Positions 36,403 through 45,311 of a DNA stretch of 64,000 nucleotides are shown here, piece by piece. This DNA is from an uncultured Burkholderiales bacterium. Its GTDB lineage: Bacteria > Pseudomonadota > Gammaproteobacteria > Burkholderiales > Burkholderiaceae_C. Location: contig CAILYC010000063.1 in NCBI GenBank assembly GCA_903838355.1, forward strand, positions 26,775-90,774, given 5' to 3'. Each line of letters begins with the position of its first letter. Within the stretch, counting starts at the first letter, position 1. The notes under the pieces were generated by a model. The model did not search any database, was not told the origin of the DNA, and worked only from the letters and a program-made list of their open reading frames with translations. Made by a program: the position numbers and the translations under genes.

Positions 36403-36862
36403 TGAATGCGCTCCATGAGAAAGTTGAAAACATTGAAAAAAAGGGTCACTTGGATGAACTTCTAGATTGGTGCTTTCTCAGTGATTGATCTCGACAAAAA
36501 CAGAAATTCGAGCGTATCGCATTGAAGTTTTCTGTCCATTGATGTAGATCAAGGGTCTTTTTTAAGAAGCATTTTTTCGACACTGATTTTTGGAGGTATT
36601 GGTCTACCCAAACGAAAGCCTTCGTTCACCACTCGAGCGACTGAGCCTTGTGAGGGACCACAGTCTCGAGCATCAGTTGCAGTGCGCAGGTAAACCCTTG
36701 GGACTCATTAATCCGGCTCCGGGTGTCGACCGCGACCCGTTAGCACCAATCACGCAAGTACTTGTTGAACTTGGCTAGACCGCTCAAGGGTTTCCCCGAT
36801 CTGGATAAAGTGACGAGCACACGAAAATGACAAGCTTTCGCACCCCTACGTTTTGATCGCCC
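36403..36862. other. Divergent promoter region with FNR-type site
   Basis: 460 bp between the minus-strand Rieske gene and the plus-strand hydrolase. A small open frame at 36590-36778 has no recognisable similarity and no ribosome site, so it is not called. The only strong signal is the palindrome at 36539-36552. Confidence 0.6.
36539..36552. promoter_or_regulatory. Perfect FNR/ANR-type box
   Basis: TTGATGTAGATCAA fits the FNR consensus TTGAT-N4-ATCAA exactly. It lies 137 bp upstream of the Rieske start (36402) and 310 bp upstream of the hydrolase start (36863), so it could serve either gene. Oxygen-responsive control of an oxygenase is the implied role. Confidence 0.55.
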
Positions 36863-38032
36863 ATGTTTTATTATTTTCCCGACAATTACCGATGGTCATT
36901 GGCCGTTTTGAGGGCCATCGCGGCTGGCGGATTGTTTGGTGAAATTGATTGGGCTTGCGCTCAATTGAGAAAAGCCTCCCAAGTCAAACCCTCTGGTGAC
37001 CTCGAGGCCTGGCATGCAAAGTGGAAAGAGTTGGGCCAACAACTCGAACACAAGGCCAAGGAGGCTTTGGCTGAGGGGTATACCACCACAGCGAGCGACT
37101 TCTCGCTGCGCGCGAGCATCTATTACCAATGGGCCGAAGGCTTGCTTGATCCTGAGGACCCTCGCTCTCCCGCGATGTATCTAAAGCATTTGTCATGCTT
37201 TGAAACATTTGCAAGCAACAGTCAACCAGCCATTGTGCTTGTTGACATTCCGTTTGGGCACCAAGTGATACCGGCCTACATTGTGAAAGCGGTCAACAGC
37301 TTAGCCCCCAAGAGCCCTGTTTGCATGGTTTGCGATGGGCTCGACGCCAACAAAGAGGAGATGTTCTATGTGGCGCTATCTCTGGCACGCCGAGGCATCA
37401 CCAGCATTGCGTTTGATGGCCCGGGTCAAGGCTCGGCGCTCAGGATCCATGGACAAGTCGCCCAGCACGATTTTGAAAAACCTGTCAGCGCCATTGTCGA
37501 TTGGCTGATTCTTCAAGACGGTGTGGATTCTCACAACATCGGCATTGTCGCGGCTAGCTGGGGGGGATACTATGCGCCCCGGGCCGTTGCTTTTGAAAAA
37601 CGCATCAAAGCCTGTGCCATCATGGGCGCCGTCTTCGACACGCATGCTTGCATGGTTAGAAGGGTGGGCTACATCCCTGGAAAAGGCGCCACCCAGTTGG
37701 GGGCCAATGCTCCTCTGGGAACCACTGGCAAACAAATTTTGCGCATTTTGGGCGTGTCCGACTGGGAGATTGCTTTTCAAAAACTTGAAGCCTTCCGACT
37801 CGCACCGGTGGCCCACAACATCGAATGCGATTTGTTCATTGTTCATGGAGCCAATGATCGTCACGCCCCACCCTCAGAGGCCCAACAACTCATCGAGGCC
37901 GTCAGCTCAAGGCATAAAAAACTTCGGGTCTTTACCGAACTTGAAGGCGGTGCGGCCCATGTAAATTTAGACCGACCTGAGCCTGCACTGAGCATGGTTT
38001 GTGATTGGATGAAGGAGAGGCTGAGTCCATGA
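36863..38032 (+). CDS. Alpha/beta hydrolase, dihydropseudooxynicotine-hydrolase-like
   Basis: 389-residue hydrolase with a long helical N-terminal domain (1-150) and a C-terminal alpha/beta fold, the arrangement of 2,6-dihydropseudooxynicotine hydrolase and related C-C bond hydrolases. Seen: CDGLDANKEEM, IAFDGPGQG, elbow IVAASWGGYYAPRAVAFEKR with the nucleophile Ser near 231, HGANDRHAPPSEA with the acid, and GGAAHVNLDRP with the His. The elbow has Ala before Ser where relatives have Leu-Ser-Leu-Gly-Gly. It leads a plus-strand operon with Bug, another hydrolase and a VOC protein. Confidence 0.82.
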   Translation: MFYYFPDNYRWSLAVLRAIAAGGLFGEIDWACAQLRKASQVKPSGDLEAWHAKWKELGQQLEHKAKEALAEGYTTTASDFSLRASIYYQWAEGLLDPEDPRSPAMYLKHLSCFETFASNSQPAIVLVDIPFGHQVIPAYIVKAVNSLAPKSPVCMVCDGLDANKEEMFYVALSLARRGITSIAFDGPGQGSALRIHGQVAQHDFEKPVSAIVDWLILQDGVDSHNIGIVAASWGGYYAPRAVAFEKRIKACAIMGAVFDTHACMVRRVGYIPGKGATQLGANAPLGTTGKQILRILGVSDWEIAFQKLEAFRLAPVAHNIECDLFIVHGANDRHAPPSEAQQLIEAVSSRHKKLRVFTELEGGAAHVNLDRPEPALSMVCDWMKERLSP

Positions 38033-38134
38033 ATCAGGTCGAACAAAATACCTACTCAAGATCAGGCTCAAACTCAAGGGACTGCCTCCACACTGTCCTT
38101 GAAACCGTTTAACCAACCCAGGACTCTAGCCACC

Positions 38135-39106
38135 ATGCCCATAGCTCTAACATCCTGTTTTCGCACTTTGAGTGTTGCGCTCTTGATTTTTGGCGTACAG
38201 GCCCAAGCCGCCTATCCAGAAAAGTCGGTTCGCATCGTGGTAGGCTTTCCGGCTGGCAGCACCGCTGATTTACTGGCGAGAGCTTTGAGTCGAAACTTAT
38301 CAGACCAACTCGGCCAGCCCTTTGTGGTGGACGACAAACCGGGCGCAGGCAGCTCAATTGCGACAGACCTGGTGGCCAAATCAACCGCCGACGGCTATAC
38401 CCTGCTGCTGAGCACCACCGCCAATGTCATCAACCCGAGTCTGTCCAATTCCTTGAAATTTGATTTTGGTAAAGACTTGGCGCCCATCAGCTTATTGGCG
38501 GAAAACCCAGTGGTTTACATTGCTTCTAGCAACTCACCTTTCAACACCATTCAAGACGTGATCATTGCGGCCAAGTTGAACCCCAAGCGACTTAACTTTG
38601 CGTCATCTGGCAACGGTACGTTCACCCACCTCTATGGTGAGTTGTTGAACCAATCCGCGGGCATTCAAATCACCCATGTGCCTTATAAAGGTAGCTCTCA
38701 GCTCATGACAGACGTCATGACCGGTAATGTGGACTTGTCTTTCACACCCATCACCCCGGTAATGAGCTCGATAAAATCAGGCAAACTCAAAGCCATTGCC
38801 ATCATTGCCAGAAAGCGCATGGACAATTTTCCTGAACTCACCACGTTTACGGAGGCTGGCATCCCTGGTTTTGATGCAGCGCTCTGGTTCGGACTCCATA
38901 CGCCAGCGGGTACGCCTGCGGCCGTGATCGACAAATTGATGCAGGAAACGCAAAAAAGCCTCGCATTGCCAGACACGAGATCCAATCTCCAAAACCAAGG
39001 CATTGAAGTCATTGCTTCCAATGCCAGCTCATTTTCAGAGTTGATCACCCGCGAACTCACCCGCTGGGGCAAAGTGGTAAAAACGGCTGACATCAAACCT
39101 GAATAA
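38135..39106 (+). CDS. Bug/TctC family solute-binding protein
   Basis: Bug-family protein of about 323 residues from the ATG at 38135 (signal MPIALTSCFRTLSVALLIFGVQAQA). The frame opens at a TTG at 38099, which adds 12 residues without a ribosome site. Marks: AYPEKSVRIVVGFPAGSTAD, DDKPGAGSSIATDLVA, TADGYTLLLS, HVPYKGSSQLMTDVMTGNVDLSF, ALWFGLHTPAGT. The GSTAD segment is the variant seen in several Bug proteins lacking the second Gly. Lies between two hydrolase genes. Confidence 0.9.
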   Translation: MPIALTSCFRTLSVALLIFGVQAQAAYPEKSVRIVVGFPAGSTADLLARALSRNLSDQLGQPFVVDDKPGAGSSIATDLVAKSTADGYTLLLSTTANVINPSLSNSLKFDFGKDLAPISLLAENPVVYIASSNSPFNTIQDVIIAAKLNPKRLNFASSGNGTFTHLYGELLNQSAGIQITHVPYKGSSQLMTDVMTGNVDLSFTPITPVMSSIKSGKLKAIAIIARKRMDNFPELTTFTEAGIPGFDAALWFGLHTPAGTPAAVIDKLMQETQKSLALPDTRSNLQNQGIEVIASNASSFSELITRELTRWGKVVKTADIKPE

Positions 39107-39128
39107 ACCCCAAGAAAGGTCACACATC

Positions 39129-39902
39129 ATGTCTTTGGCTTATCAATTGATTGGTTCTGGCAAACATCACGTCATGGTTTTGCATGGTTGGTTTGGAGAT
39201 CACGGCATCTGGTCACCGAGCTATGATTTCATAGACCAAGACCTGTTCACCTATGCCTTTGTTGATTACCGCGGCTACGGCGGCTCTCGGGAATTGGTGG
39301 GACCTCACTCCATGGCGCAGATTTCAAGCGATGTCTTTGATGTGGTGGATGAATTGGGGTGGAAGACTTTTTCTCTGGTAGGACACTCCATGGGCGGCAT
39401 GGCCGCGCAAAGGGTGGCCATTGATGCACTCAACAGAAGTGACCTTACCGTCCAATGTGTCGTCGGTGTCACGCCCGTACCGGCAAGCGGTGTACCTCTT
39501 CCACCTGAGATCAAGGCTGTATTTGAAGCCGCGGCCCATGACGACGCAATGGCTTGCAATGTGATCGAAAATTCTTTGGGTCAACGCCTAAAACCTCAAC
39601 TGACGCAACTGATCCTAAAACTCAAAAACACCACGGTCGCCCCCGAGGTCTTTAAAAAATATTTTTACGTCTTCAGTGAGACCAACTTTTGCGAACTTTC
39701 ATCTCAACTCAAACAACCCTTTTTGGTGTTAATTGGCCAACACGATCAGGGGGTTTCTGAAGAGATGGCCAGGGCTGTATTTCCAGGCTTGTATCCACAT
39801 GTCAAAATCGAAGTTTTGCCCAACAGTGGACACTACCCCATGGTTGAAATTCCAGTTCACTTGATGACGGTCATCGAGAACTTCATACTCAACTCAATCT
39901 GA
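39129..39902 (+). CDS. Alpha/beta hydrolase
   Basis: 257-residue hydrolase with VMVLHGWFGDHGIW (15-28), FVDYRGYGGS (44-53), elbow GHSMGG with Ser87, Asp near 210 in IGQHDQGVS and His near 241 in NSGHYPMVE. All triad members are visible. Similar to meta-cleavage-product and enol-lactone hydrolases. AAAGG precedes the ATG. In an operon with VOC (40120) and FAA-hydrolase (40714) genes, which would suit a ring-cleavage pathway (inference). Confidence 0.85.
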   Translation: MSLAYQLIGSGKHHVMVLHGWFGDHGIWSPSYDFIDQDLFTYAFVDYRGYGGSRELVGPHSMAQISSDVFDVVDELGWKTFSLVGHSMGGMAAQRVAIDALNRSDLTVQCVVGVTPVPASGVPLPPEIKAVFEAAAHDDAMACNVIENSLGQRLKPQLTQLILKLKNTTVAPEVFKKYFYVFSETNFCELSSQLKQPFLVLIGQHDQGVSEEMARAVFPGLYPHVKIEVLPNSGHYPMVEIPVHLMTVIENFILNSI

Positions 39903-40119
39903 ATTCCAGTCATGAGCACTTAGACCCTGAGCTTGAAGGCCTAAACGACCAAGAATAAATAAAACGACAAGGGCTCTTTGCAAAACCTGACAACACCGAG
40001 CCATCAAAAAATATTCATTAACCACCCTCAACAAAAACCATAAAATATTCCTAAATATCAAACTTTGGATCTCCAAAGATTTGAACTTGATCAACGTCAT
40101 TGAACTGAAAAATACCGAA

Positions 40120-40680
40120 ATGTCCAAAATCCCCCAACTCAAGCACATTGGCCTTTACGTTGAGAACCTTGCCAAGATGGAGGCGTTTTACACTTCGGTT
40201 TTTGATTTGATCGTGACCGATCGCGGTCAAGTCGAGCGGCTCAACAATCGAAAAATTGTGTTCATGAGTGGCAGTGATCAAGCCCACCACCAACTCGTTT
40301 TGATCGAAGGCAAGGATCCCGCGAGTGGCCCAAGTGTGGTCTTTCAGATGTCTTTTTTTGTGGATGCCTTCTCTGACCTCAGGCGAATCGAGACTCGACT
40401 TCAACAAGCCAAGGTGGGCTCTATACACCCGATTACTCACGGCAATGCCTGGTCAATTTACGCTCAAGACCCTGAGGGCAATGGACTCGAGATCTACATG
40501 GACACCCCTTGGTATGTCCCACAACCCCATGGCAAACCCTTTGATTTGTCATGGAGTGACGAAGAAATCTATACCTATACCCAAAGCTTGATTGAAAACA
40601 ATCCCGACTATGCAAGCCAACAAGCCTGGCAAAACAAAATGCAGACTAAAATCAAAAAAGTCAGTTCATCCATTGAATAA
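40120..40680 (+). CDS. VOC-family (glyoxalase/extradiol-like) protein
   Basis: 186-residue paralogue of the protein at 4763. Candidate metal ligands: His in LKHIGLYVENL, His in AHHQLVLIEG and Glu in GLEIYMDTPWYVPQPHG. The DTPWYVPQP tail is shared with the paralogue. Upstream codons to 40081 are in frame but unlikely. Positioned between a hydrolase and an FAA-hydrolase, as expected for a ring-cleavage or isomerase step, but no reaction can be assigned. Confidence 0.8.
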   Translation: MSKIPQLKHIGLYVENLAKMEAFYTSVFDLIVTDRGQVERLNNRKIVFMSGSDQAHHQLVLIEGKDPASGPSVVFQMSFFVDAFSDLRRIETRLQQAKVGSIHPITHGNAWSIYAQDPEGNGLEIYMDTPWYVPQPHGKPFDLSWSDEEIYTYTQSLIENNPDYASQQAWQNKMQTKIKKVSSSIE

Positions 40681-40713
40681 AACAATTTTTTACACCATCA
40701 AACAGGAGTTGAT

Positions 40714-41607
40714 ATGAAATTGGTCTCTTTTCTTCATGCGGGACAAACCCATTATGGAGCAGTAAAAAACGGCAAAGTGATTGACCTGAGCGCACGCTTG
40801 GGTGGACAGTACCCGGACATCAACAGCTTCATCGCGCACGACGGCAAACAAGTCGCCGAATCCATCGTGGCCGATTGCAAGGGCGACTATGACTATGACA
40901 GCGTGGACCTGCTGCCCGTTGTTCCCAACCCTGGGAAGATTTTCTGTGTCGGCCTCAATTACCATGACCACGTGAGCGAAGCGAACAAAGCCATTGGCAA
41001 CCGCAAAGCACCCGACCGTGCCATGATCTTTGCACGTTGGAAGGAATCTTTGACAGCGCACAAAAAACCCATCATGCGTCCGCGCGTGTCCCACATGCTC
41101 GACTGGGAAGCGGAGTTGCTTGTGGTGATTGGAAAGTCCACCGGTCGCTATGTCCCCAAAGACAAAGTGTTTGACTATATTTTTGGCTATTCCTGCTTCA
41201 ATGAAGCCTGTCTCAGAGATTACCAACGGCACTCGAGTCAAATCAATCCGGGTAAAAATTTTGAAAAAACCGGTGCCAGTGGCCCCTGGTTGGTCACCGC
41301 CGATGAAATCCCAAATCCAATGAACTTGAACATTGAGATGCGACTCAATGGCCAGGTGATGCAAAAAGCAAATACGTCGGAGATGATTCACTCCATTGAA
41401 GCGACCATTGAATACCTGACCGAATGGATCCCCCTTGAACCCGGCGACATCATTGCCACTGGGACCATGGGTGGGGTTGGATTTGCCAGAACACCGCCCA
41501 TTTTCATGAAACCCGGTGATATTGCAGAAGTTGAAATTGAGCACATTGGCATTTTGAGCAACTCCATCGAAGATGAGCCGGCGAATTTGGGCCACAAGCA
41601 AGCTTAA
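40714..41607 (+). CDS. Fumarylacetoacetate hydrolase family protein
   Basis: FAH-fold metal enzyme, 297 residues, for example an isomerase/decarboxylase or hydratase/hydrolase acting on a ring-cleavage product. Seen: FCVGLNYHDHVSEAN, the DWEAELLVVIGKSTG segment with metal Glu residues, FGYSCFNEACLRDYQRH, FEKTGASGPWLVTADE, and the GDIIATGTMGGVGFAR motif. CAGGAG stands nine bases before the ATG. Follows the VOC gene in the same operon. Confidence 0.88.
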   Translation: MKLVSFLHAGQTHYGAVKNGKVIDLSARLGGQYPDINSFIAHDGKQVAESIVADCKGDYDYDSVDLLPVVPNPGKIFCVGLNYHDHVSEANKAIGNRKAPDRAMIFARWKESLTAHKKPIMRPRVSHMLDWEAELLVVIGKSTGRYVPKDKVFDYIFGYSCFNEACLRDYQRHSSQINPGKNFEKTGASGPWLVTADEIPNPMNLNIEMRLNGQVMQKANTSEMIHSIEATIEYLTEWIPLEPGDIIATGTMGGVGFARTPPIFMKPGDIAEVEIEHIGILSNSIEDEPANLGHKQA

Positions 41608-41724
41608 GGCCCTCTTCTCAGACAATGCCCTGGCTTCTCACCCAGATTTCAATTGACCGGTGAGGTGCCAGGGCTTCGAATATTTTGAAGCTGGCCCAAA
41701 AGTCCATTCAAGCGCTACCCCTCT

Positions 41725-42288
41725 ATGCCCTTATCAAGCCCAACACCCAGAAAACCGATCCACGACAGGGTCATTCGCATGTCGGCTTATCAGCGCGAAG
41801 ATGGCCTCTTTGACATCGAGTCCCATCTCGTGGACACGAAACCCATGTCTGTTCAAAGAATCATGGCGCTCGAACCCAGCCCGCCGGGGGCCCATTTGCA
41901 CGACTTGCTCATTCGTTTGACACTCAATGAGGCCTTTGTGATTCAGGCCATTGAGGCCTCCTCTGATACCACACCCTACACCATTTGCAAAAATGCTGAA
42001 AGCAGTTTGTCAGTTTTGATTGGAGAACAAGTGGGCAAAGGATGGTCCCGTTTGGTCAAGGGCAAACTGCGCGGCACGCTCAGCTGCACGCATTTGATGG
42101 AGATGCTGATTCCCATGGCAACGACTGCTTTTCAAGGCATCAAGGGTTTACGCTTCAGTGCTTCACTTGAAAGGAAGGCTGAGCCTATCCCAGAGTTGAT
42201 CAACAGTTGCTACGCCTTTGCCGATCACCGAGAAGTGGTGATGAAAATATGGCCCGAAAAATACAAGCAAAACCAATCAATGCCTTGA
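41725..42288 (+). CDS. DUF2889 family protein
   Basis: 187 residues matching the DUF2889 pattern: PRKPIHDRVIRMSAYQREDG, LFDIESHLVDTKP, HDLLIRLTLNEAFVIQAIEA, then TPYTICKNAESS, and GTLSCTHLMEMLIPMATTAF. The family has no established function but recurs beside aromatic-degradation genes in betaproteobacteria. Last recognised member of the 36863 operon; 118 bp after the FAH gene. Confidence 0.85.
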   Translation: MPLSSPTPRKPIHDRVIRMSAYQREDGLFDIESHLVDTKPMSVQRIMALEPSPPGAHLHDLLIRLTLNEAFVIQAIEASSDTTPYTICKNAESSLSVLIGEQVGKGWSRLVKGKLRGTLSCTHLMEMLIPMATTAFQGIKGLRFSASLERKAEPIPELINSCYAFADHREVVMKIWPEKYKQNQSMP

Positions 42289-42581
42289 CTCCAAATTGTT
42301 GAACCAAACAGTCAGGGCCGCGCACATTTTAAAAATGAAACCCAAGCCAAGGACCAGCGTTTGTAATTCAGGATTAACCCTCTAACTTAAGCCTCTAACC
42401 TCATATTTGGTCTTTGCGAGAATGCAATAGAAAAACTGGGGGAAAACGCACAAACTCCACCTTCGCAAAGTCCCCTGCCCATGTCTACCAAGGGATCCTT
42501 CACAATATTGAGTTCACACCCAAAGGATTGTCACACCATGATCAAGATAACTTTCCCCTCAAGCGAGCAAGAGGGCCAGCC

Positions 42582-42767
42582 ATGAAGGGTGAGGTCTGGG
42601 AACTGATGATTGAATTTTTTTTAATTCTTCTCTCTCCCATCATCTACCACTTTTATCTATGGAAGTACAAGCAAGTGGACAAGTCGGTCCTATTTCAAAA
42701 CGCGAAGATATACGTTTTTCTGTATGTATTGGTCGGTGCGGCTGCGGTGGTTTTGATGCTAAAGTAA
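42582..42767 (+). CDS. Small membrane protein, unknown
   Basis: 61 residues, not recognised. Two predicted membrane segments: IEFFLILLSPIIYHFYL and IYVFLYVLVGAAAVVLML, with a charged loop WKYKQVDKSV between. The frame is open from 42414, but those residues look random and the ATG at 42582 has GAGGGCC upstream. Followed 19 bp later by another small membrane protein. Confidence 0.5.
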   Translation: MKGEVWELMIEFFLILLSPIIYHFYLWKYKQVDKSVLFQNAKIYVFLYVLVGAAAVVLMLK

Positions 42768-42786
42768 GGCCAAAGGAATTGAAACC

Positions 42787-43035
42787 ATGAACTTATCACC
42801 CTCTAAAGTCTCATTAATCTCGGTTTGGGTCATTGGCGCACTCGTTGGAATCTACATGGAGTTTCATTTGGAGACCAGCCAAATTATGCCCATCGCAGTC
42901 TTCACGGCGTGTCTTTTCATCTTGCTGTTTCAAATTGATGCCAAATTGGCCCGAGCAACCGATGAGCACGATGAATTGCTCGATGAGATTCAGGGTTTGA
43001 AAAATGAGCTCATGAAATCGAAAACAGATCAGTGA
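42787..43035 (+). CDS. Small membrane protein with coiled-coil tail
   Basis: 82 residues, not recognised. Two hydrophobic segments (about 8-25 and 34-50) are followed by a charged helix rich in Asp/Glu/Lys/Leu (DEHDELLDEIQGLKNELMKSK) typical of a short coiled coil. AAGGAATTG precedes the ATG. Likely co-transcribed with 42582. Function unknown. Confidence 0.55.
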   Translation: MNLSPSKVSLISVWVIGALVGIYMEFHLETSQIMPIAVFTACLFILLFQIDAKLARATDEHDELLDEIQGLKNELMKSKTDQ

Positions 43036-43179
43036 TCAAGTCAACTGTGAATTCGAACTCAGTGGCTCCACATGACTTGCAAGTGACGGACATATGACAG
43101 GCAAGGACCACTCGGTATGACAGGCCAGTCTTCGAGGACCTCGTTTGTTCAACCCACGGGGGTGTTAAATCCAATGAGT

Positions 43180-44190
43180 TTATTGCTTTTCAATTTTCGC
43201 TTTTGCGATAATGTCGCCCCATTTTCGAATATCCGAACTGAGAAGCTCTGCGGCTTGTTCCGGTGAGCTGCTTTGAGCAATCATACTGATGTCTTCAAAT
43301 TTCTTTTTGATTTCATTGCCACTCATAATGGCCTGTAACTCACGGTTGAGTCGATTGACAACTTCTTTGGGTGTTTTTGCGGGTGCAGCCAAACCATTCC
43401 AAGATGAAACTTGAAACCCACCCATCGCGTCAGCTTCGTTGCAAGCAGGAACATCTGGCAGTAAAACAGACCGCTTCTCACTGAGCACTGCCAGTGCTTT
43501 GATGGATTGGCTGGTGACTTGCGGCATCAAGGGACCCAAGATATCGATCATGATATCGATCTCACCGCCTCTGATTGCGGTGACAACAGGTGGCGTGCCA
43601 TTAAAAGGCACAATTTGGGCTTTAATTCCTGCTGAAGCCACAAAATACTCAGCCGCCAAATTTTGCGTCGTGCCGATTTGAGGTGTACCTATGTTCAAAC
43701 GACCTGGATTGGCCTTGGCATAGACCAACAAATCACTGTAATTTTTAAATCGACCGTTTGGCGCGCTGGCAATGATCAAATCAAACGAGGCCATCTTGGA
43801 GATGGGTTGAAAATCCTTGACCGTATCAAAAGGTAGATTCTTAAACAGGGCTGCACTCACCGCTGTTCCGCTGGAGATCAACAACAAAGTGTAACCATCG
43901 GGTTCGGCATGAGACACAAGCTCGGCCGCCAAAATACCGCCAGCGCTGGGTTTATTGTCTATCAAGACGGGTTGACCCAGTCGTTCAGAGAGTTTTTGAG
44001 CCACCGATCTGGCCGAGATATCTGCCGCTCCACCAGCCGCATTGGGAACAATAATTCTAATGGCTTTACTGGGAAAGGTTGATTGCGCCCATGAATTCAA
44101 CGACAAACACATCAATACCGAAATGGCAGCAAGGCCTAAAGACACAATGCGTCGATGTTTCAAAAAACCCAAAATTTTTAGTTTTAACAT
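43180..44190 (-). CDS. Bug/TctC family solute-binding protein
   Basis: Bug-family protein, 336 residues. Signal MLKLKILGFLKHRRIVSLGL... to NSWAQ; marks TFPSKAIRIIVPNAAGGAAD, DNKPSAGGILAAELV, EPDGYTLLLIS. The ligand loop reads VPFNGTPPVVTAIRGGEIDIM, a clear variant of HVPYKGxxPAxxDLLGG, and the C-terminal half has QVSSWNGLAAPAKT. This suggests a distinct ligand. Single gene, convergent with the small membrane genes. Confidence 0.9.
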   Translation of the reverse strand: MLKLKILGFLKHRRIVSLGLAAISVLMCLSLNSWAQSTFPSKAIRIIVPNAAGGAADISARSVAQKLSERLGQPVLIDNKPSAGGILAAELVSHAEPDGYTLLLISSGTAVSAALFKNLPFDTVKDFQPISKMASFDLIIASAPNGRFKNYSDLLVYAKANPGRLNIGTPQIGTTQNLAAEYFVASAGIKAQIVPFNGTPPVVTAIRGGEIDIMIDILGPLMPQVTSQSIKALAVLSEKRSVLLPDVPACNEADAMGGFQVSSWNGLAAPAKTPKEVVNRLNRELQAIMSGNEIKKKFEDISMIAQSSSPEQAAELLSSDIRKWGDIIAKAKIEKQ

Positions 44191-44312
44191 GAAGTCCCCA
44201 GCAAGGATGCGTTAAGAAGCATTCAATGGCGATTCCAATGCAAGCCACTTACAAGGACTATACGCTCTTTTGGCAAAGACAAAAAGTATTTTCTCAATGC
44301 GATCAAACCCCT

Positions 44313-45014
44313 CTAATTATTTAAAACCGTGACGGACTTGATCACAACATCTGTCACTGGAACATTTGCAAAACCGTTGAGGGTCTGCGTAGGTGTATTG
44401 GCAATGGTATTGATGACCGAATTGGTTTGTGCACCCAATCCAAAATTATTGGTGGAGATACCAAAAACTGTATAGCCTTGATTTAAAGCATTGATGTAGT
44501 CCAAAGAAGCTGCATTGTTGGTCAAATTAATGAAGAATTGAGACGTCGCACTGTTGGGATCATTTGTTCTCGCCATTGCTATGGTGTATTGCGCATTGCT
44601 CAAACCGTTGGGAGTTTCGAGTTGAATAGGAGACTGAGTTGGAACTTTCAAAACAAGTCCTGTCGTATATCCACCGCCTTGTATCACAAAACTGGGTATG
44701 ACGCGATGAAAAATCGTTCCATTAAAAAAGCCTGCATTGGCATAGTTCAAAAAATTTTGAACTGTGAGTGGCGCATTTACAGGAAACAATTGAAAATCCA
44801 TCGACCCCAAGCTGGTTTGAATTCGAACGTAAGTATTGCTATTGGAAGATGATCCGATTGAGAGAATATTCCCGACTGTGACAACGACGTTGTTATAGGT
44901 GGTTGATCCGACTTGTACACTCGGTATCGACAACTGATTGTTCGATGGGTTATAGAGGTCGACAGCAAAACTCATGTTGACAACTGTCAAAAGCAAAAAT
45001 CCAAAAAATTTCAT
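44313..45014 (-). CDS. Exported cyclophilin-type peptidyl-prolyl isomerase
   Basis: Periplasmic prolyl isomerase, 233 residues. Signal MKFFGFLLLTVVNMSFA; residues about 18-55 (YNPSNNQLSIPSVQVGSTTY) are an Asn/Ser-rich beta-type module often attached to exported Burkholderiales proteins. The cyclophilin domain follows: YVRIQTSLGSMDFQLFP, NFLNYANAGFFNGTIFHRV, with the catalytic Arg, SFVIQGGGYTTG, IAMARTNDPNSATSQFFINL. A GGGGGTC ribosome site supports the ATG at 45014 over 45038. The gene is isolated and lower in GC than its neighbours. Confidence 0.88.
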   Translation of the reverse strand: MKFFGFLLLTVVNMSFAVDLYNPSNNQLSIPSVQVGSTTYNNVVVTVGNILSIGSSSNSNTYVRIQTSLGSMDFQLFPVNAPLTVQNFLNYANAGFFNGTIFHRVIPSFVIQGGGYTTGLVLKVPTQSPIQLETPNGLSNAQYTIAMARTNDPNSATSQFFINLTNNAASLDYINALNQGYTVFGISTNNFGLGAQTNSVINTIANTPTQTLNGFANVPVTDVVIKSVTVLNN

Positions 45015-45235
45015 GATGACCCCCATGTCACTTCTCATTGAAGTATTGAATGTTGAGCGTTATCCAACCACAACTGGCAACAATTTTACACACAAGAGAG
45101 TTGCTAAACGAAAGCTTGCAAAGTCATTGAGCTCGCAAGGTTCAGATGATGTCTGCAGGTGTCGACATGATTCCTTCACTGGCGGATCGGGAAACGCCAC
45201 CCAGGGCGAGTTTGATCGCAACACTTTAAAGAACC

Positions 45236-45258
45236 CATGTAAAAACCCTATTTACATG
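45236..45258. promoter_or_regulatory. Perfect inverted repeat, candidate operator
   Basis: CATGTAAA-N7-TTTACATG, 54 bp upstream of the luciferase-like oxidoreductase start. Perfect eight-base arms with a seven-base spacer (AACCCTA) fit a dimeric regulator site. The regulator is not in the window. Confidence 0.5.
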
Positions 45259-45311
45259 CCCCCACACATCTCTTAAATTAGGCTCATCATTTTTACAGGA
45301 TAAAAAGCATC

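Noticed and set aside
36590..36778. A 62-residue protein in the divergent promoter region
   Set aside because: No similarity recognised, no ribosome site, and its composition looks like non-coding sequence.
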